From assembly GCA_947493885.1 (NCBI GenBank), contig CANLTE010000002.1, positions 558,001 through 622,000 on the forward strand: a stretch of DNA of 64,000 bases, written 5' to 3'. This DNA is from an uncultured Maribacter sp. GTDB taxonomy: Bacteria > Bacteroidota > Bacteroidia > Flavobacteriales > Flavobacteriaceae. Positions 48,558 through 58,400 of the stretch are shown piece by piece (the first letter of the stretch is position 1; each line of letters begins with the position of its first letter). The translations under genes and the position numbers were made by a program. The notes beneath the pieces are model-generated. The model was not told the DNA's origin. It saw only the letters and a program-made list of their open reading frames with translations, and did no database searches.

Positions 48558-48920
48558 TTAATTTTGAAGCTCTGGAAATAACTTGGTATCAAAATAGAAA
48601 CGTTGCTGAGTAATTTTCCCATTTTCTACGTTAAAAACTTCGCAGCAAGGTATTTCCGCCTGTACCGGATTTACCACTTTTAGTAGAGATAAATGTGTAA
48701 CAGCATCTTCAGAAACAATTAGATCCTGTGTTTCTACAGCAAATTCCATTTCAAAAGCCATTAGCTTTTCAAAATACTCTTCTGGATTATTAGTAGAAAA
48801 CATTGGACCAATGTATTTGTGGTTATCTGCCATGAAACTTTTGGCTTCAGTAAAATCTCCCTTGTTAATCGCGGCAAAAAAGCCTTCAACGGCCAGTTGC
48901 GATTGTTTTGTATGATTCAT
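48558..48920 (-). CDS. SnoaL/NTF2-like protein
   Basis: The 120-residue protein has the NTF2-like cone fold pattern: an N-terminal helix pair (AVEGFFAAINKGDFTEAKSF), then DNHKYIGPMF, and later strands (CCEVFNVENGKITQQRFYFD). Members are small enzymes or ligand binders; no function can be assigned. It is divergent from an HxlR regulator gene and has a matching operator in front of it, so it is the probable target of that regulator. Confidence 0.85.
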   Translation of the reverse strand: MNHTKQSQLAVEGFFAAINKGDFTEAKSFMADNHKYIGPMFSTNNPEEYFEKLMAFEMEFAVETQDLIVSEDAVTHLSLLKVVNPVQAEIPCCEVFNVENGKITQQRFYFDTKLFPELQN

Positions 48921-48950
48921 TTTTTATAAAATTAAATTAGTAATTTCGAT

Positions 48951-48967
48951 ACTTGTAAAAAGCAAGT
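48951..48967. promoter_or_regulatory. Predicted HxlR operator 1
   Basis: Inverted repeat ACTTG-N7-CAAGT (ACTTGTAAAAAGCAAGT), 31 bp upstream of the SnoaL-like start. It is nearly identical to the second site 36 bp further on. Confidence 0.65.
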
Positions 48968-48986
48968 AATGCAAATATATTTATTC

Positions 48987-49003
48987 ACTTGCAAAAAACA
49001 AGT
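48987..49003. promoter_or_regulatory. Predicted HxlR operator 2
   Basis: Inverted repeat ACTTGCAAAAAACAAGT, sharing 15 of 17 positions with site 1. It ends 5 bp before the ATG of the HxlR gene, which suggests autorepression. Confidence 0.65.
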
Positions 49004-49008
49004 GTTTC

Positions 49009-49446
49009 ATGAAAAAAAATGAAAAACGTTCTGAATGCCCCATAAGTAGGTCTTTGGATTTGTTTGGAGATAAATGGTCTTTATTAATAATTAGGGATAT
49101 TGTTTTTAAGGGCTATCGGTTTTATAATCAATTTTTAGATGCAGGAGAGGGTATAGCAACTAATGTACTGTCAGATAGGTTGAAGAAGTTAGAATTGTAC
49201 GGCTTTGTAATCAGTAAAAAATACGAGAAACAAAAAACAAAAAAAGTATACCAGTTAACGGAAGAAGGAATAGGCTTAATACCTATTTTACTGGAAATGA
49301 TGGCTTGGGGATTTAAATATGATGACACACTACTTATTCCTGATGATAGAGTAGGTATTGTTGATAGAATATGGAATGATAGGGAAGCTTTTTTGGAAGA
49401 AGTGATTACTTCATTAAGGAATTTTGATAGTAAAAACTTCTGTTGA
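49009..49446 (+). CDS. HxlR-family transcriptional regulator
   Basis: A 145-residue winged-helix protein with the HxlR core: CPISRSLDLFGDKWSLLIIR, then the recognition part NVLSDRLKKLELYGFVISKK and the wing KVYQLTEEG. It carries a cysteine at position 10, the place used for redox or electrophile sensing in several HxlR regulators, and a cysteine as its last residue. Two inverted repeats in the divergent promoter region are its likely binding sites. Its stop codon lies just inside the longer possible frame of the rsgA gene. Confidence 0.9.
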   Translation: MKKNEKRSECPISRSLDLFGDKWSLLIIRDIVFKGYRFYNQFLDAGEGIATNVLSDRLKKLELYGFVISKKYEKQKTKKVYQLTEEGIGLIPILLEMMAWGFKYDDTLLIPDDRVGIVDRIWNDREAFLEEVITSLRNFDSKNFC

Positions 49447-49463
49447 ATGGTGTAGATATAAAT

Positions 49464-50534
49464 ATGAACAAATTAAAACAATTGGGGTTAAATGAAACCC
49501 TAGAAAAAGCTAGAGCAGAACAAAATCTGGCTTCATTTGAAGTAGGTAGAATTATATTAGAGCATAAAGAAAGGTATGTTATAAAGACTCCCGAAAAAGA
49601 ATTTGAAGCAGAACTTATTGGTAATTTAAGATTTACAGCAGAAAACAGATATGATTTTCCCGCAATTGGAGATTGGGTAGCTTTTTCGGAATATGATGAT
49701 GATAAGGCACTTATTCACTCTATTTACCCAAGAAGCTCAATAATTGAAAGACAAGCCGTTGGCAAAGTGGGGCAGGTGCAAATTATAGCAACAAATGTTG
49801 ATTACGGTTTAATTGTACAAGCGGTTGATAGGGATTTTAATCTCAACAGAATGGAGCGTTACCTAACCATTTGTAATGCATCTAATATTGAGCCAATTGT
49901 AGTGTTGAGCAAGATAGATTTGATTGCAGAATTTGAGTTAGAATCTATTCTAATCAAAATTAAAGAACGTATAAAAGACGTTTTAATAGTGTGTATTAGC
50001 AATCAGAATAAAAAGCAGTATCAAGAACTTAAAACACGTATTCTAGCAGGGAAAACCTATTGCTTATTGGGCTCTTCAGGGGTTGGTAAATCTACACTCA
50101 TTAATGGGCTTTCTGGTAAATTACTTATGAAAACAAACAAAATAAGTGATAGTGTAAATAAAGGAAAACATACAACTAGTCATCGAGAATTAATTGTTTT
50201 GGATAATGGAGGAATTATTATTGATAATCCTGGAATGCGAGAAATAGGAATAACGGATAGAACTGGTGGTATAGAAACTACATTTGAATCTATTTTAGAG
50301 TATGCTAAAGACTGTAGATTTAAAAATTGTACCCATACTAAAGAAAAAGGCTGTGGCATATTAAAAGCTTTAGAAGATGGACAAATAAATGAAGATGCCT
50401 ATGCTAATTTTCTAAAAATGGAGAAAGAAAAAAAATATTTTGAATCCAGTGAAATGGAATTAAAAAAGAAAGATAAAGATTTAGGTAAAATCATCAAGAA
50501 GTTTAAAAAACAACGAAAGAATAATAAATATTAG
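49464..50534 (+). CDS. rsgA: Ribosome small-subunit-dependent GTPase A
   Basis: RsgA is a circularly permuted GTPase that helps late 30S assembly. I start at the ATG at 49464 (MNKLKQLGLNETL); a TTG seven codons earlier would overlap the HxlR stop. Visible are an OB-fold N-terminus, G4 SKIDL, G1 GSSGVGKST, G3 DNPGMRE (permuted order G4-G1-G3) and a zinc site CRFKNCTHTKEKGC. The 356-residue length is slightly above average, with a lysine-rich tail. Confidence 0.93.
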   Translation: MNKLKQLGLNETLEKARAEQNLASFEVGRIILEHKERYVIKTPEKEFEAELIGNLRFTAENRYDFPAIGDWVAFSEYDDDKALIHSIYPRSSIIERQAVGKVGQVQIIATNVDYGLIVQAVDRDFNLNRMERYLTICNASNIEPIVVLSKIDLIAEFELESILIKIKERIKDVLIVCISNQNKKQYQELKTRILAGKTYCLLGSSGVGKSTLINGLSGKLLMKTNKISDSVNKGKHTTSHRELIVLDNGGIIIDNPGMREIGITDRTGGIETTFESILEYAKDCRFKNCTHTKEKGCGILKALEDGQINEDAYANFLKMEKEKKYFESSEMELKKKDKDLGKIIKKFKKQRKNNKY

Positions 50535-50558
50535 AAATAGTATATCCCATTACAATGT

Positions 50559-51305
50559 ATGATGAAAATATTTGATTCTCACTTCCATATAATTAATCCT
50601 AATTTTCCTTTAGTAGAAAATAATGGGTACTTACCAGCTAATTTTACAATTAACAACTACTTAGAAAAAGTTGAGAATTTTGGAATAGTTGGCGGGGCAA
50701 TAGTTTCTGGGTCATTCCAAAAATTTGATCAAGAATATTTATTAGATGCACTTGGTAAATTGGGTGAAAATTATTTCGGAGTCGCAAACATTCCAATAGA
50801 TATGGAGAATCATAAACTAGAAAAATTAAATCAATGTAATATAAAAGCAGTAAGATTTAATCTAAAAAGGGGAGGTTCTGAAAGTCTAAAAAATATGATA
50901 GCACTATCAAATAAATTGTATGATAAGTTTGAGTGGCATACCGAGTTATATGTAGATAGTAAGAATTTAAATCAACTGAAAACCACCCTGAAACGTATAC
51001 CCAAATTTTCGATTGACCATTTAGGGCTTTCAAAAGAAGGACTTAAAGATTTGTATTATTGGGTAGAAAAAGGGACAAAAGTAAAGGCTACAGGGTTTGG
51101 GCGTGTAAACTTTAATCCAATTAAAATAATGAGGAAAGTTTATGAAATAAACCCTGATTCCCTAATGTTTGGTACTGACTTACCCTCAACACGTGCAAAA
51201 ATTCCGTTTTCTTATGAGCATTTGGAAATGATTAAGGATAACTTTTCCACAGAAGAGCAAGAAAAAATACTATTTAAAAATGCAACTGATTGGTATTCTG
51301 CATAG
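50559..51305 (+). CDS. Amidohydrolase-family (TIM-barrel) protein
   Basis: The 248-residue product begins MMKIFDSHFHIINPNFP with the His-x-His metal motif of the amidohydrolase_2 type and ends with a GTDLPSTRAKIP segment holding the late metal Asp. The middle shows SIDHLGLSKEG, where a metal or catalytic His is expected. Reactions in this group include hydrolysis and decarboxylation of cyclic and lactone substrates. It is 24 bp after rsgA; a link to the PUL downstream is not clear. Confidence 0.82.
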   Translation: MMKIFDSHFHIINPNFPLVENNGYLPANFTINNYLEKVENFGIVGGAIVSGSFQKFDQEYLLDALGKLGENYFGVANIPIDMENHKLEKLNQCNIKAVRFNLKRGGSESLKNMIALSNKLYDKFEWHTELYVDSKNLNQLKTTLKRIPKFSIDHLGLSKEGLKDLYYWVEKGTKVKATGFGRVNFNPIKIMRKVYEINPDSLMFGTDLPSTRAKIPFSYEHLEMIKDNFSTEEQEKILFKNATDWYSA

Positions 51306-51609
51306 AAGGTGTTAAAAAGTTAAAATAACAAGAAGGAATTGATTAACCATGTGGTTGGATTATTAAATTCAATTTATAACCATCTATTTAAATGTATTAG
51401 CGGCTACCCAAGGTATTATTAATTAATTAAGATTGCGGAGACCAAACTTACCTCGACTTAATTTTATGGTTTTGACAATGAATTTAAACAAGTGTTATTA
51501 AAACTTATAAAAGTATACTTCTCCAATGAACAACCAGTAATTTGGTAAAGTTTCGTCTATAAATGACCTTTTAGATTTATGTTTTGAAGACAGAATTTAT
51601 GTTAAAAAT
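51306..51609. other. Intergenic stretch before the alginate locus, no gene seen
   Basis: I see no coding frame, RNA gene or strong hairpin between the amidohydrolase stop and the PL7 promoter. It marks the left border of the polysaccharide utilisation locus. Confidence 0.45.
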
Positions 51610-51639
51610 TTGTGAGTCTTATAATAATGTGTAATTTTG
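51610..51639 (+). promoter_or_regulatory. Promoter of the PL7-kdgF-SDR operon
   Basis: TTG at 51610-51612, a 19-bp spacer and TAATTTTG at 51632-51639 match the Bacteroidota consensus. The last bases of the -7 box are the first bases of the predicted GntR operator, so bound repressor would block the promoter. Confidence 0.65.
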
Positions 51640-51664
51640 GTAAACCAAACTGGTTAACCAGTTT
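51636..51664. promoter_or_regulatory. Predicted GntR operator 1 (PL7 operon)
   Basis: Two overlapping palindromes: TTTGGTAAACCAAA (51636-51649) and the perfect 18-bp AAACTGGTTAACCAGTTT (51647-51664). The core resembles the TTGGTATACCAA-type sites of FadR-subfamily hexuronate regulators such as UxuR/ExuR, as I recall them. The site recurs in front of susC and the gntR gene. Confidence 0.75.
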
Positions 51665-51826
51665 AAATTAACATGTACTTTTAGATTTCAACATGTGTCT
51701 TTATTTTATCTATAATAGCATACCTGTTTTGTAAGTACGTTTTCAGTATATAAGAGTTTACTGTATTGTTAAAAAAGTTGAAACTAGAATTATTATTACT
51801 GATATATAACCAACAAAATATATAAT

Positions 51827-53881
51827 ATGAACTTTAAAGTATTCAAGTCAGTTTTTGTCCATTATCTTTTAATGCTGAGTGTCATTTTGTTGTTTAATTG
51901 CCGTGCGGAAAGCAAAAAACAAAGTTCTAATAGCAAAACAGAAAAGGAAGTACTAGCACTTAAGGCAAATGATGTAATACCATTTTTTAAACATTGGAAT
52001 TTAATCTTAGGAGACGGTACTAATGTGGGTCAAGCAACTAACTACGAGAACAAAAACTTCTTTTATACTAAAACCGATACTAAAGGGGATTGGGTGGTAT
52101 TTAAAACCCCAAATGCAGGGAATACTCATGGGACCTCTAATAACACAAGAACTGAACTGGCTCAATTAAAAAAGTGGTCACCGATGACCAAAGCTAATAT
52201 GAATGCTACACTTAAAGTAATGAATGTTTCAACTACAGGTGATGCTCGTGTTGCTTCAACATATTCGGTGGTAGTTGGTCAGATTCATAGTGCAGATGGG
52301 CATGAAAACGAACCACTTAAAATATTTTACAAAAAATTTCCTAATCATAAAAAGGGTTCTGTCTTTTGGAATTATGAAATCAATACTGCAGGTGATGATA
52401 ATTCAAAAAGATGGGATTATTCTTATCCAATTTGGGGCTATGACTTTTCTGTTGTTGGTTCTAGTGAAAATACTTTTCCGCCAGAGCCTAAAGATGGAAT
52501 TTCCATAGGAGAAGAGTTTAGTTATAAAGTTGAAATCAAGGATGGTATAATGAGTCTTACATTCACTAGTGATGGGCATGAGACCAAAACATTTACCAAA
52601 AATCTGGTTTCTTCAGAGTATGGAGAACGTTCAAAAATTCCGTCACAAGTCAAGGAGTTATTTGTACCAATAGGGCAGGATGGCTTGGAACGTAAGAACG
52701 CCTATACTAATGAGGGTCTTTTTTTTAAATTAGGAACTTACAACCAGACAAACGGAAAAGACCCTAAAGTAAATAAAGTTTGGTGTTCTGGAGCAGAAAC
52801 CCATGGAGGTGATATTCAAAAACAATATGCCGATGGTAACTACGCAGAGGTTTGGTTTAAAACAGCAAACATTACTATTAGTGCTGATGCCATATCCAAT
52901 GCTGGATACTTCGAAGCTAATGATGGCTTAAGTACAAAAACGGTTTATCCAAGTGAGGTGATTCCATTTATGGATAAATTTAAAATATTGATGGGTGATG
53001 GAACAAATGTGGAAAATCTTCTGGACTTTGAGCATAAGGATTTTTTCTATACTGTAATTGATGGTACAAGACGTTGGGTAGTATATAAAACACCAAATTC
53101 TGGTGTTACTTCAAAAAACTCTAGCAATACAAGAACAGAGTTACATGAAAAAAGAGAATGGATTCCTGAAGAAGGAGGTAAACTAACTGGAACTTGTAAG
53201 GTTATGCAGGTCTCCATTTCTGGTGATGCTAGAGTTGCAGCATCTTATGCAACCGTGGTTGGACAAATTCATAGTGGTGAGGGGCACGAAAATGAACCTC
53301 TGAAAATATTTTACAAGAAGTTTCCAGGTCATAAAAAAGGGTCCGTTTTCTGGAATTATGAAATTAATACTGCAGGTAATGATAATTCTAAGAGATGGGA
53401 TTTTTCTACCGCCGTTTGGGGGCATGATATGTCAGTTGTTGGAGCAAGTAAAAATGACTATCCAGATGAGCCAGAAGATGGCATAGAATTAGGTGAAGAG
53501 TTTAGTTATGAGGTAAACGTATATAAGGGTATAATGTATCTTACTTTTAAAAGTGATAATCATGAAACGCAAACATTTACTAAAAATCTTATTTCATCCG
53601 AATATATAAAAAAAACTGACCTTCCCGAACAAGTAAGAAAACTATTCGTGCCTATAGAACAAGATGGAATTGAACGTGCCACTGCCTATAGTGGAGAGTT
53701 AAATTATTTTAAACAGGGTGCATATAATCAAACCAATGGAAAAAGCCCTGAAACAAATATAGTTTGGTGTGCAGGAGCAGAAACCTATGGAGGTGATATC
53801 GCTAAACAATTTGAAAATGGTTGTTATACCGAAGTATGGTTTAGAGAAGCAACTGTGGGGCCAGCAACGCCCCCAAAATAA
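51827..53881 (+). CDS. Alginate lyase lipoprotein with two tandem PL7 modules
   Basis: The 684-residue product has a signal peptide and lipobox (LLFNCRAES, cysteine 25), so it is membrane anchored, likely at the outer membrane. Two homologous PL7 jelly rolls follow, residues about 49-347 and 378-676, offset by about 329. Each has the three PL7 catalytic motifs: R-T-E-L (108-111; 436-439), Q-I-H (152-154; 480-482) and the YNQ motif (305-307 in FFKLGTYNQ; 633-635 in YFKQGAYNQ). Both look intact. A linker of about 30 residues joins them. PL7 lyases cut alginate by beta-elimination, leaving unsaturated ends. kdgF, SDR and susCD downstream agree with this. A related polyuronate cannot be excluded. 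Confidence 0.92.
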   Translation: MNFKVFKSVFVHYLLMLSVILLFNCRAESKKQSSNSKTEKEVLALKANDVIPFFKHWNLILGDGTNVGQATNYENKNFFYTKTDTKGDWVVFKTPNAGNTHGTSNNTRTELAQLKKWSPMTKANMNATLKVMNVSTTGDARVASTYSVVVGQIHSADGHENEPLKIFYKKFPNHKKGSVFWNYEINTAGDDNSKRWDYSYPIWGYDFSVVGSSENTFPPEPKDGISIGEEFSYKVEIKDGIMSLTFTSDGHETKTFTKNLVSSEYGERSKIPSQVKELFVPIGQDGLERKNAYTNEGLFFKLGTYNQTNGKDPKVNKVWCSGAETHGGDIQKQYADGNYAEVWFKTANITISADAISNAGYFEANDGLSTKTVYPSEVIPFMDKFKILMGDGTNVENLLDFEHKDFFYTVIDGTRRWVVYKTPNSGVTSKNSSNTRTELHEKREWIPEEGGKLTGTCKVMQVSISGDARVAASYATVVGQIHSGEGHENEPLKIFYKKFPGHKKGSVFWNYEINTAGNDNSKRWDFSTAVWGHDMSVVGASKNDYPDEPEDGIELGEEFSYEVNVYKGIMYLTFKSDNHETQTFTKNLISSEYIKKTDLPEQVRKLFVPIEQDGIERATAYSGELNYFKQGAYNQTNGKSPETNIVWCAGAETYGGDIAKQFENGCYTEVWFREATVGPATPPK

Positions 53882-53927
53882 ACAAATAGCGGGCACATAT
53901 TTTATAACTAATTAACAATAATATCAT

Positions 53928-54278
53928 ATGGAAACATTTGGAGCAAGTAAGGAGTTTATCCTGGATGAGGATTTAGAATGGGAAACCGTAGGCGAAGGGG
54001 TAAAGCGAAAAATAATGGGTTATGATGATAAAATTATGTTGGTAAAAGTACATTTCAATGAAGGAGGTATTGGCTACAAGCATGAGCATTACCATTCTCA
54101 AGTTACCTATGTAGAAAGTGGAGAATTTGAATTTTCGATTGGTGAGCAAACTAAAATTGTAAAGGGAGGAGATACCGTTTACATTCCACCTCATGCGCTA
54201 CATGGGGCTATTTGTACTAAGGAAGGAATTTTAATTGATGTGTTTAGCCCAATTAGAGAAGATTTTATGACTAAATAA
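53928..54278 (+). CDS. kdgF: KdgF-type cupin, unsaturated uronate linearisation
   Basis: The 116-residue single cupin has the metal-binding pattern H52-x-H54-x3-Q58 (KHEHYHSQ) and the late H92 (PPHALHG) of KdgF. That enzyme opens 4,5-unsaturated monouronates to the linear ketouronate (DEH). Position between a PL7 lyase and an SDR reductase fits that step exactly. No signal peptide, so it acts in the cytoplasm. It lies 46 bp after the lyase and 6 bp before the SDR gene. Confidence 0.88.
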   Translation: METFGASKEFILDEDLEWETVGEGVKRKIMGYDDKIMLVKVHFNEGGIGYKHEHYHSQVTYVESGEFEFSIGEQTKIVKGGDTVYIPPHALHGAICTKEGILIDVFSPIREDFMTK

Positions 54279-54284
54279 TATGTT

Positions 54285-55037
54285 ATGGATTTAAAAGGGA
54301 AGGTTGCCATCGTTACCGGTGGAACAAGAGATATCGGAAGAGCAATAAGTGTAAAGCTGGCAAAAGAAGGTGCGAAAGTGGTCGCCAATTACTTCAATAA
54401 CGAAGACAACGCCCAAGAAACTCTGAAAGCTATTGAAGCTGTTGGAGGAATAGGTATTATCGTCAAAGGAGATATGACCCAAAAAACCGATGTTGACAAT
54501 TTGATTAAAGAAACAACAACCGCCTTTGGAGACAATATTGATATTGTAATTAATAATGCCGGAGGTTTAGTTGCAAGAAAAAATATATCCGAAATGGATG
54601 AGGCTTTTTTTAATAAGGTTATGTTCTTAAATCTGAACTCAACTTTTTTGGTTTCTCAAGCAGCTCTGCCGCATATGGGTTCTGGAAGCTCTATTGTAAA
54701 CATTGCTTCGCAAGCGGGTAGAGATGGTGGTGGAGGTGGTTCCTTGGCATATGCAACGTCAAAAGGTGCGGTTATGACTTTTACTCGAGGATTAGCTAAA
54801 GAAGTAGGGCCAAAAAACATTAGAGTAAACTCCTTGTGTCCAGGTATGATTGCAACCAAATTTCATGACGATTTTACAAAACATGAGGTACGTAAAAAAG
54901 TAGAAGGTATGACCCCACTTCGCAGACAAGGTTCTGCAGAAGAAATTGCAAATACAGTAGCTTGTTTAGCTTCATCGGAAACATCATTTATTACCGGAGC
55001 AAATGTGGATATTAATGGAGGCTTAGCTTTTTCCTAA
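54285..55037 (+). CDS. SDR-family oxidoreductase, candidate DEH reductase
   Basis: The 250-residue protein is a classical short-chain dehydrogenase: NAD(P) motif VTGGTRDIGRA (Asp instead of Gly at one position of TGxxxGIG), NNAGG, active-site Ser region IVNIASQAGRDGG, and Y-x-x-x-K in AYATSK. In an alginate locus after kdgF the expected job is reduction of DEH to 2-keto-3-deoxygluconate. A KduD-like dehydrogenase role is the alternative. Only 6 bp separate it from kdgF. Confidence 0.85.
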   Translation: MDLKGKVAIVTGGTRDIGRAISVKLAKEGAKVVANYFNNEDNAQETLKAIEAVGGIGIIVKGDMTQKTDVDNLIKETTTAFGDNIDIVINNAGGLVARKNISEMDEAFFNKVMFLNLNSTFLVSQAALPHMGSGSSIVNIASQAGRDGGGGGSLAYATSKGAVMTFTRGLAKEVGPKNIRVNSLCPGMIATKFHDDFTKHEVRKKVEGMTPLRRQGSAEEIANTVACLASSETSFITGANVDINGGLAFS

Positions 55038-55135
55038 AAGTAAATTTTCTCAATACATTTGTAACTAACTGTAAAATAATTATTTACAAAACCACAATTT
55101 TTTTGAATTAATTTTTATTTAACAAAATAATAACA

Positions 55136-55143
55136 TATATTTG
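55136..55143 (+). promoter_or_regulatory. -7 box for susCD
   Basis: TATATTTG matches TAnnTTTG and its last four bases are the beginning of GntR operator 2, as for the PL7 operon. A TTG is present 30 bp upstream (55103-55105), too far for the normal spacing, so the -33 element is weak or absent. Confidence 0.55.
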
Positions 55144-55164
55144 GTAAACCAAATTGGTTAACCA
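55140..55164. promoter_or_regulatory. Predicted GntR operator 2 (susCD)
   Basis: TTTGGTAAACCAAA at 55140-55153, then TGGTTAACCA at 55155-55164. Over 27 bp it differs from operator 1 at a single position. A further half-site-like TGGAAAACCA follows at about 55168. Confidence 0.75.
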
Positions 55165-55465
55165 GTATGGAAAACCAATTAAAGTTTACTTAATCTTTCT
55201 AACTCTAATCCAATATTTTTAATATGAAACTATAAAATCAAAACACAAAAAAAGGACGGGTGCACGCCCATCCTTTTCAATTAGATTACTTCATTCTGAA
55301 GGGAAGTAATACCCACATGATACCGTAGATATCATATTCTGTAAAATTACAACAAAGAATTGATTTTAGAATACGTGTCTTCGGCTAATTTCATTTAACG
55401 TGTGTTAGCGTGTTATATGTGAAAAATAAAATTGACTAACTTATTTTAACTAAAATTTAAATTTT
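55165..55465 (+). other. Long structured leader of susC
   Basis: If transcription starts just after the -7 box, the susC leader is about 300 nt. It contains a terminator-like hairpin (55250-55277) and an inverted repeat ATTACTTC/GAAGTAAT (55285-55310). No coding frame is seen. The layout could allow attenuation or post-transcriptional control. Confidence 0.5.
55250..55277 (+). terminator. Terminator-like hairpin in the susC leader
   Basis: Arms AAAAGGACGGG and CCCATCCTTTT with one mismatch and a 6-nt loop, with a short T run. It lies between the operator and susC. It may end transcripts from the SDR gene, 213 bp upstream, or attenuate susC. Confidence 0.55.
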
Positions 55466-58400
55466 ATGAAGATTACGTTATTAAAAAAGCTGTTGTTGTT
55501 TGGGGCATTTAGTTGTTGCTCAGCGATATCGGCTCAAACGATATCTGGTAATGTTACTGATTCTAGTGGCCCATTACCGGGTGCAAGTGTTGTGGTTAAA
55601 GGAACCACAAACGGTACCCAAACCGATTTTGATGGAAATTATACTCTTGACAATGTTGATGACGCTGCTATTTTGGTGTTTAGCTATATTGGCTTTACCA
55701 CCCAAGAGATTCTGGTAAATGGGCAAAGCTCCATAGATGTTACTCTTATAGAAGATAGAGCGCAGCTTGAAGAAGTAGTTGTCATAGGTTATGGTACACG
55801 AAAAAAATCATCCTTGACCGGTGCAGTAGCCAAAGTGGGAGGAGATGATATTGCTGCGATTCAGGCAACTCGTGTAGATGATGCATTAGCAGGTAAGTTA
55901 CCTGGGGTTTTGATTCAAAATCAAGATGGTTCACCTGGAGCAGACCCCAAGATTCAAATTAGGGCGGCTTCTTCTATTTCTGGAGACTCAAATCCATTAA
56001 TTGTTGTGGACGGATATCCTATCTCGGGAAGCTTGGCAACAGTTAACCCTAATGATATTCAAAGTTTAGAAGTGTTGAAAGATGCTGCTTCGGCTGCTAT
56101 TTACGGTTCTAGGGGAGCAAATGGAGTTATATTGGTAACGACCAAAAAAGGAAAACAAGGCAAAGCAAGTTTTAGTTACAACACCTACATAAGTACTTCG
56201 AGCAAGTATCGCGACAATATACTTGCTTCAGGTCCAGAGTGGGCTGCTATTTCAAGAACTGAAATTGCTGCTGGTAATTGGGACCTATCTCAAATAGACT
56301 CAGATTTTGTTGAATATCGATTAAATGCCTATGAAAATTCACCTGGGGCTATAAGCCCAGAAGACTGGCTCTTTAGAAATGGAAGTATTATGAGTCATGA
56401 CTTTAGTGTCAGTGGAGGCAACAAGGATGTAAATTATTTTGCTTCCATTGGTTACCAAAACTCTGAAGGTGTTATTATTACTGAAGGTTTTGAGAGGTTA
56501 AATGCACGTTTGAACGTGGATGCAAAGTTGGGCGAGAAATTTAGGGCTGGAGTTAGCTTTAATGGATTTACTTCCCATCGAGATATGCTAGGACACGACA
56601 TGAGAGACCTTCTAAGAGCATATGGTGTTCATCCAGTTTACCATACGGAAGAATCTATAGCATTTGTTCAGCAATTGGATCAACAAGCACAGGCATTAGG
56701 ACTTGCAGCCTTTGATAATGGCTATAGAGGCTCTACTTATGAAGCAAGTAGTATTTATGAATTAGAACCCGGTATGTCGGCACAAGATTGGCATTATGGT
56801 AGAGCAAATAATGGTATTGGAGGATCTGGCGATGCTGGTCCTGCAACGAAGTTGGACAATACCGAACGATGGCAAAAGACCTTTTTTGGTAACGTGAGCT
56901 CATATTTACAATATGAAATTATTGACGGGTTGAATATAAAAACCGTTTTAGGTGGGGATCTTAGGGATACACAATTTTACGAACATAGATTACTCGGGTT
57001 TGATTCAAGAGCCAGAACCTCTCAAACTTATATGAGACAAACAGATTTAAAAGTATCTTCGGTATTGAGTGAAACTACATTAAATTATACCAAAACATTA
57101 GGTAAACATGATATATCTGCAGTAGCTGGTATAGAGTTTCAAACTACCAAATTTATAGGAACTGCCTTAAATGGTGCAAACGTTCCCGATACTGAAATTC
57201 AGAATTTCAACTTATTTAATCCTGCCGATATTACAGTAACAGAGAGAGATGAAACGAGAGTAAGAGAAAGTATTTTTGGAAGAATCAACTACGCTTATGA
57301 CGACCGCTTTTTGTTCTCAGCTTCATTGAGAAGAGATGGAGATTCTCGTTTTGGCGCTAATAAAAGATATGAAACATTTCCAGCACTTTCCGTTGGTTGG
57401 AATTTGCATAATGAAACTTTTTGGAAACCTATTTCAGAAGTTGTTAGCACCTTTAAGCCGAGATTTAGTACAGGGTCTTTAGGAACCACATCTTTCTTAG
57501 GGTCATATGATGCATTGAGTCTTTTGGAACCTCAAGCTACGGTTTATGGAACAGGATTTTTAATTCCAGATAATGTGGCAAATCCAAATTTGACTTGGCA
57601 AACAAATACAGAGACGAATTATGGTATTGATTTAGGACTATTTAATAATAGAATTCGATTGAGCGTGGATTACTATACATCAGATATCGAAGACATCTTA
57701 ATTAATCAAAGTGTTTCTGAAGTATTAGGTACTACGTCTATAGTTCTCAATTCAGGAGACGTAAGAAGCTCTGGTTTGGAGTTTGAGTTAAATGCGATAG
57801 TATTGAATAGTGATGATTTTTCTTGGAGTCTTGGAGCTAACCTATCTACTGTTCAAACAGAAATAACAGATTTAGGAGGCCTTAACGAATTACCACAAAC
57901 CATTTACGGACAAAGTGGTAGAGGTCCCGTGTTTAGAAATTACGTTGGCGGTGAAATTGGTGAAATGTGGGGATTGGAAACTATTGGAGATGTTGAACCC
58001 ATATACTTAGAAGATGGTACAAGACACCCTAACAATGTAAGTGGAGAATCATATGTTGTAGATCAAAACAATGATGGTGTAATTGACAGAACTAGAACAG
58101 TTGAAGATGGTGGAGACCTGGTGAAAATAGGACAAAATACACCAGATTTTTATTGGGGCTTAAATAGTTCAATGAATTATAAAGATTTTGACTTGTCTTT
58201 TCAATTTCAAGGATCGCAAGGGGGTGAAGTTTATAACATAGACCCTCTTTACTATAACTCACAATGGAGTGGTAGACTGGTTGATAGTTTTGATGCCAAT
58301 GACGATGGCATTGCAGATAATAATGGAGAGTTTTATACTGGTAATAGAAATCAAACCGATGCAACCATACAAGATGCCTCTTATTTGGCATTAAGAAACT

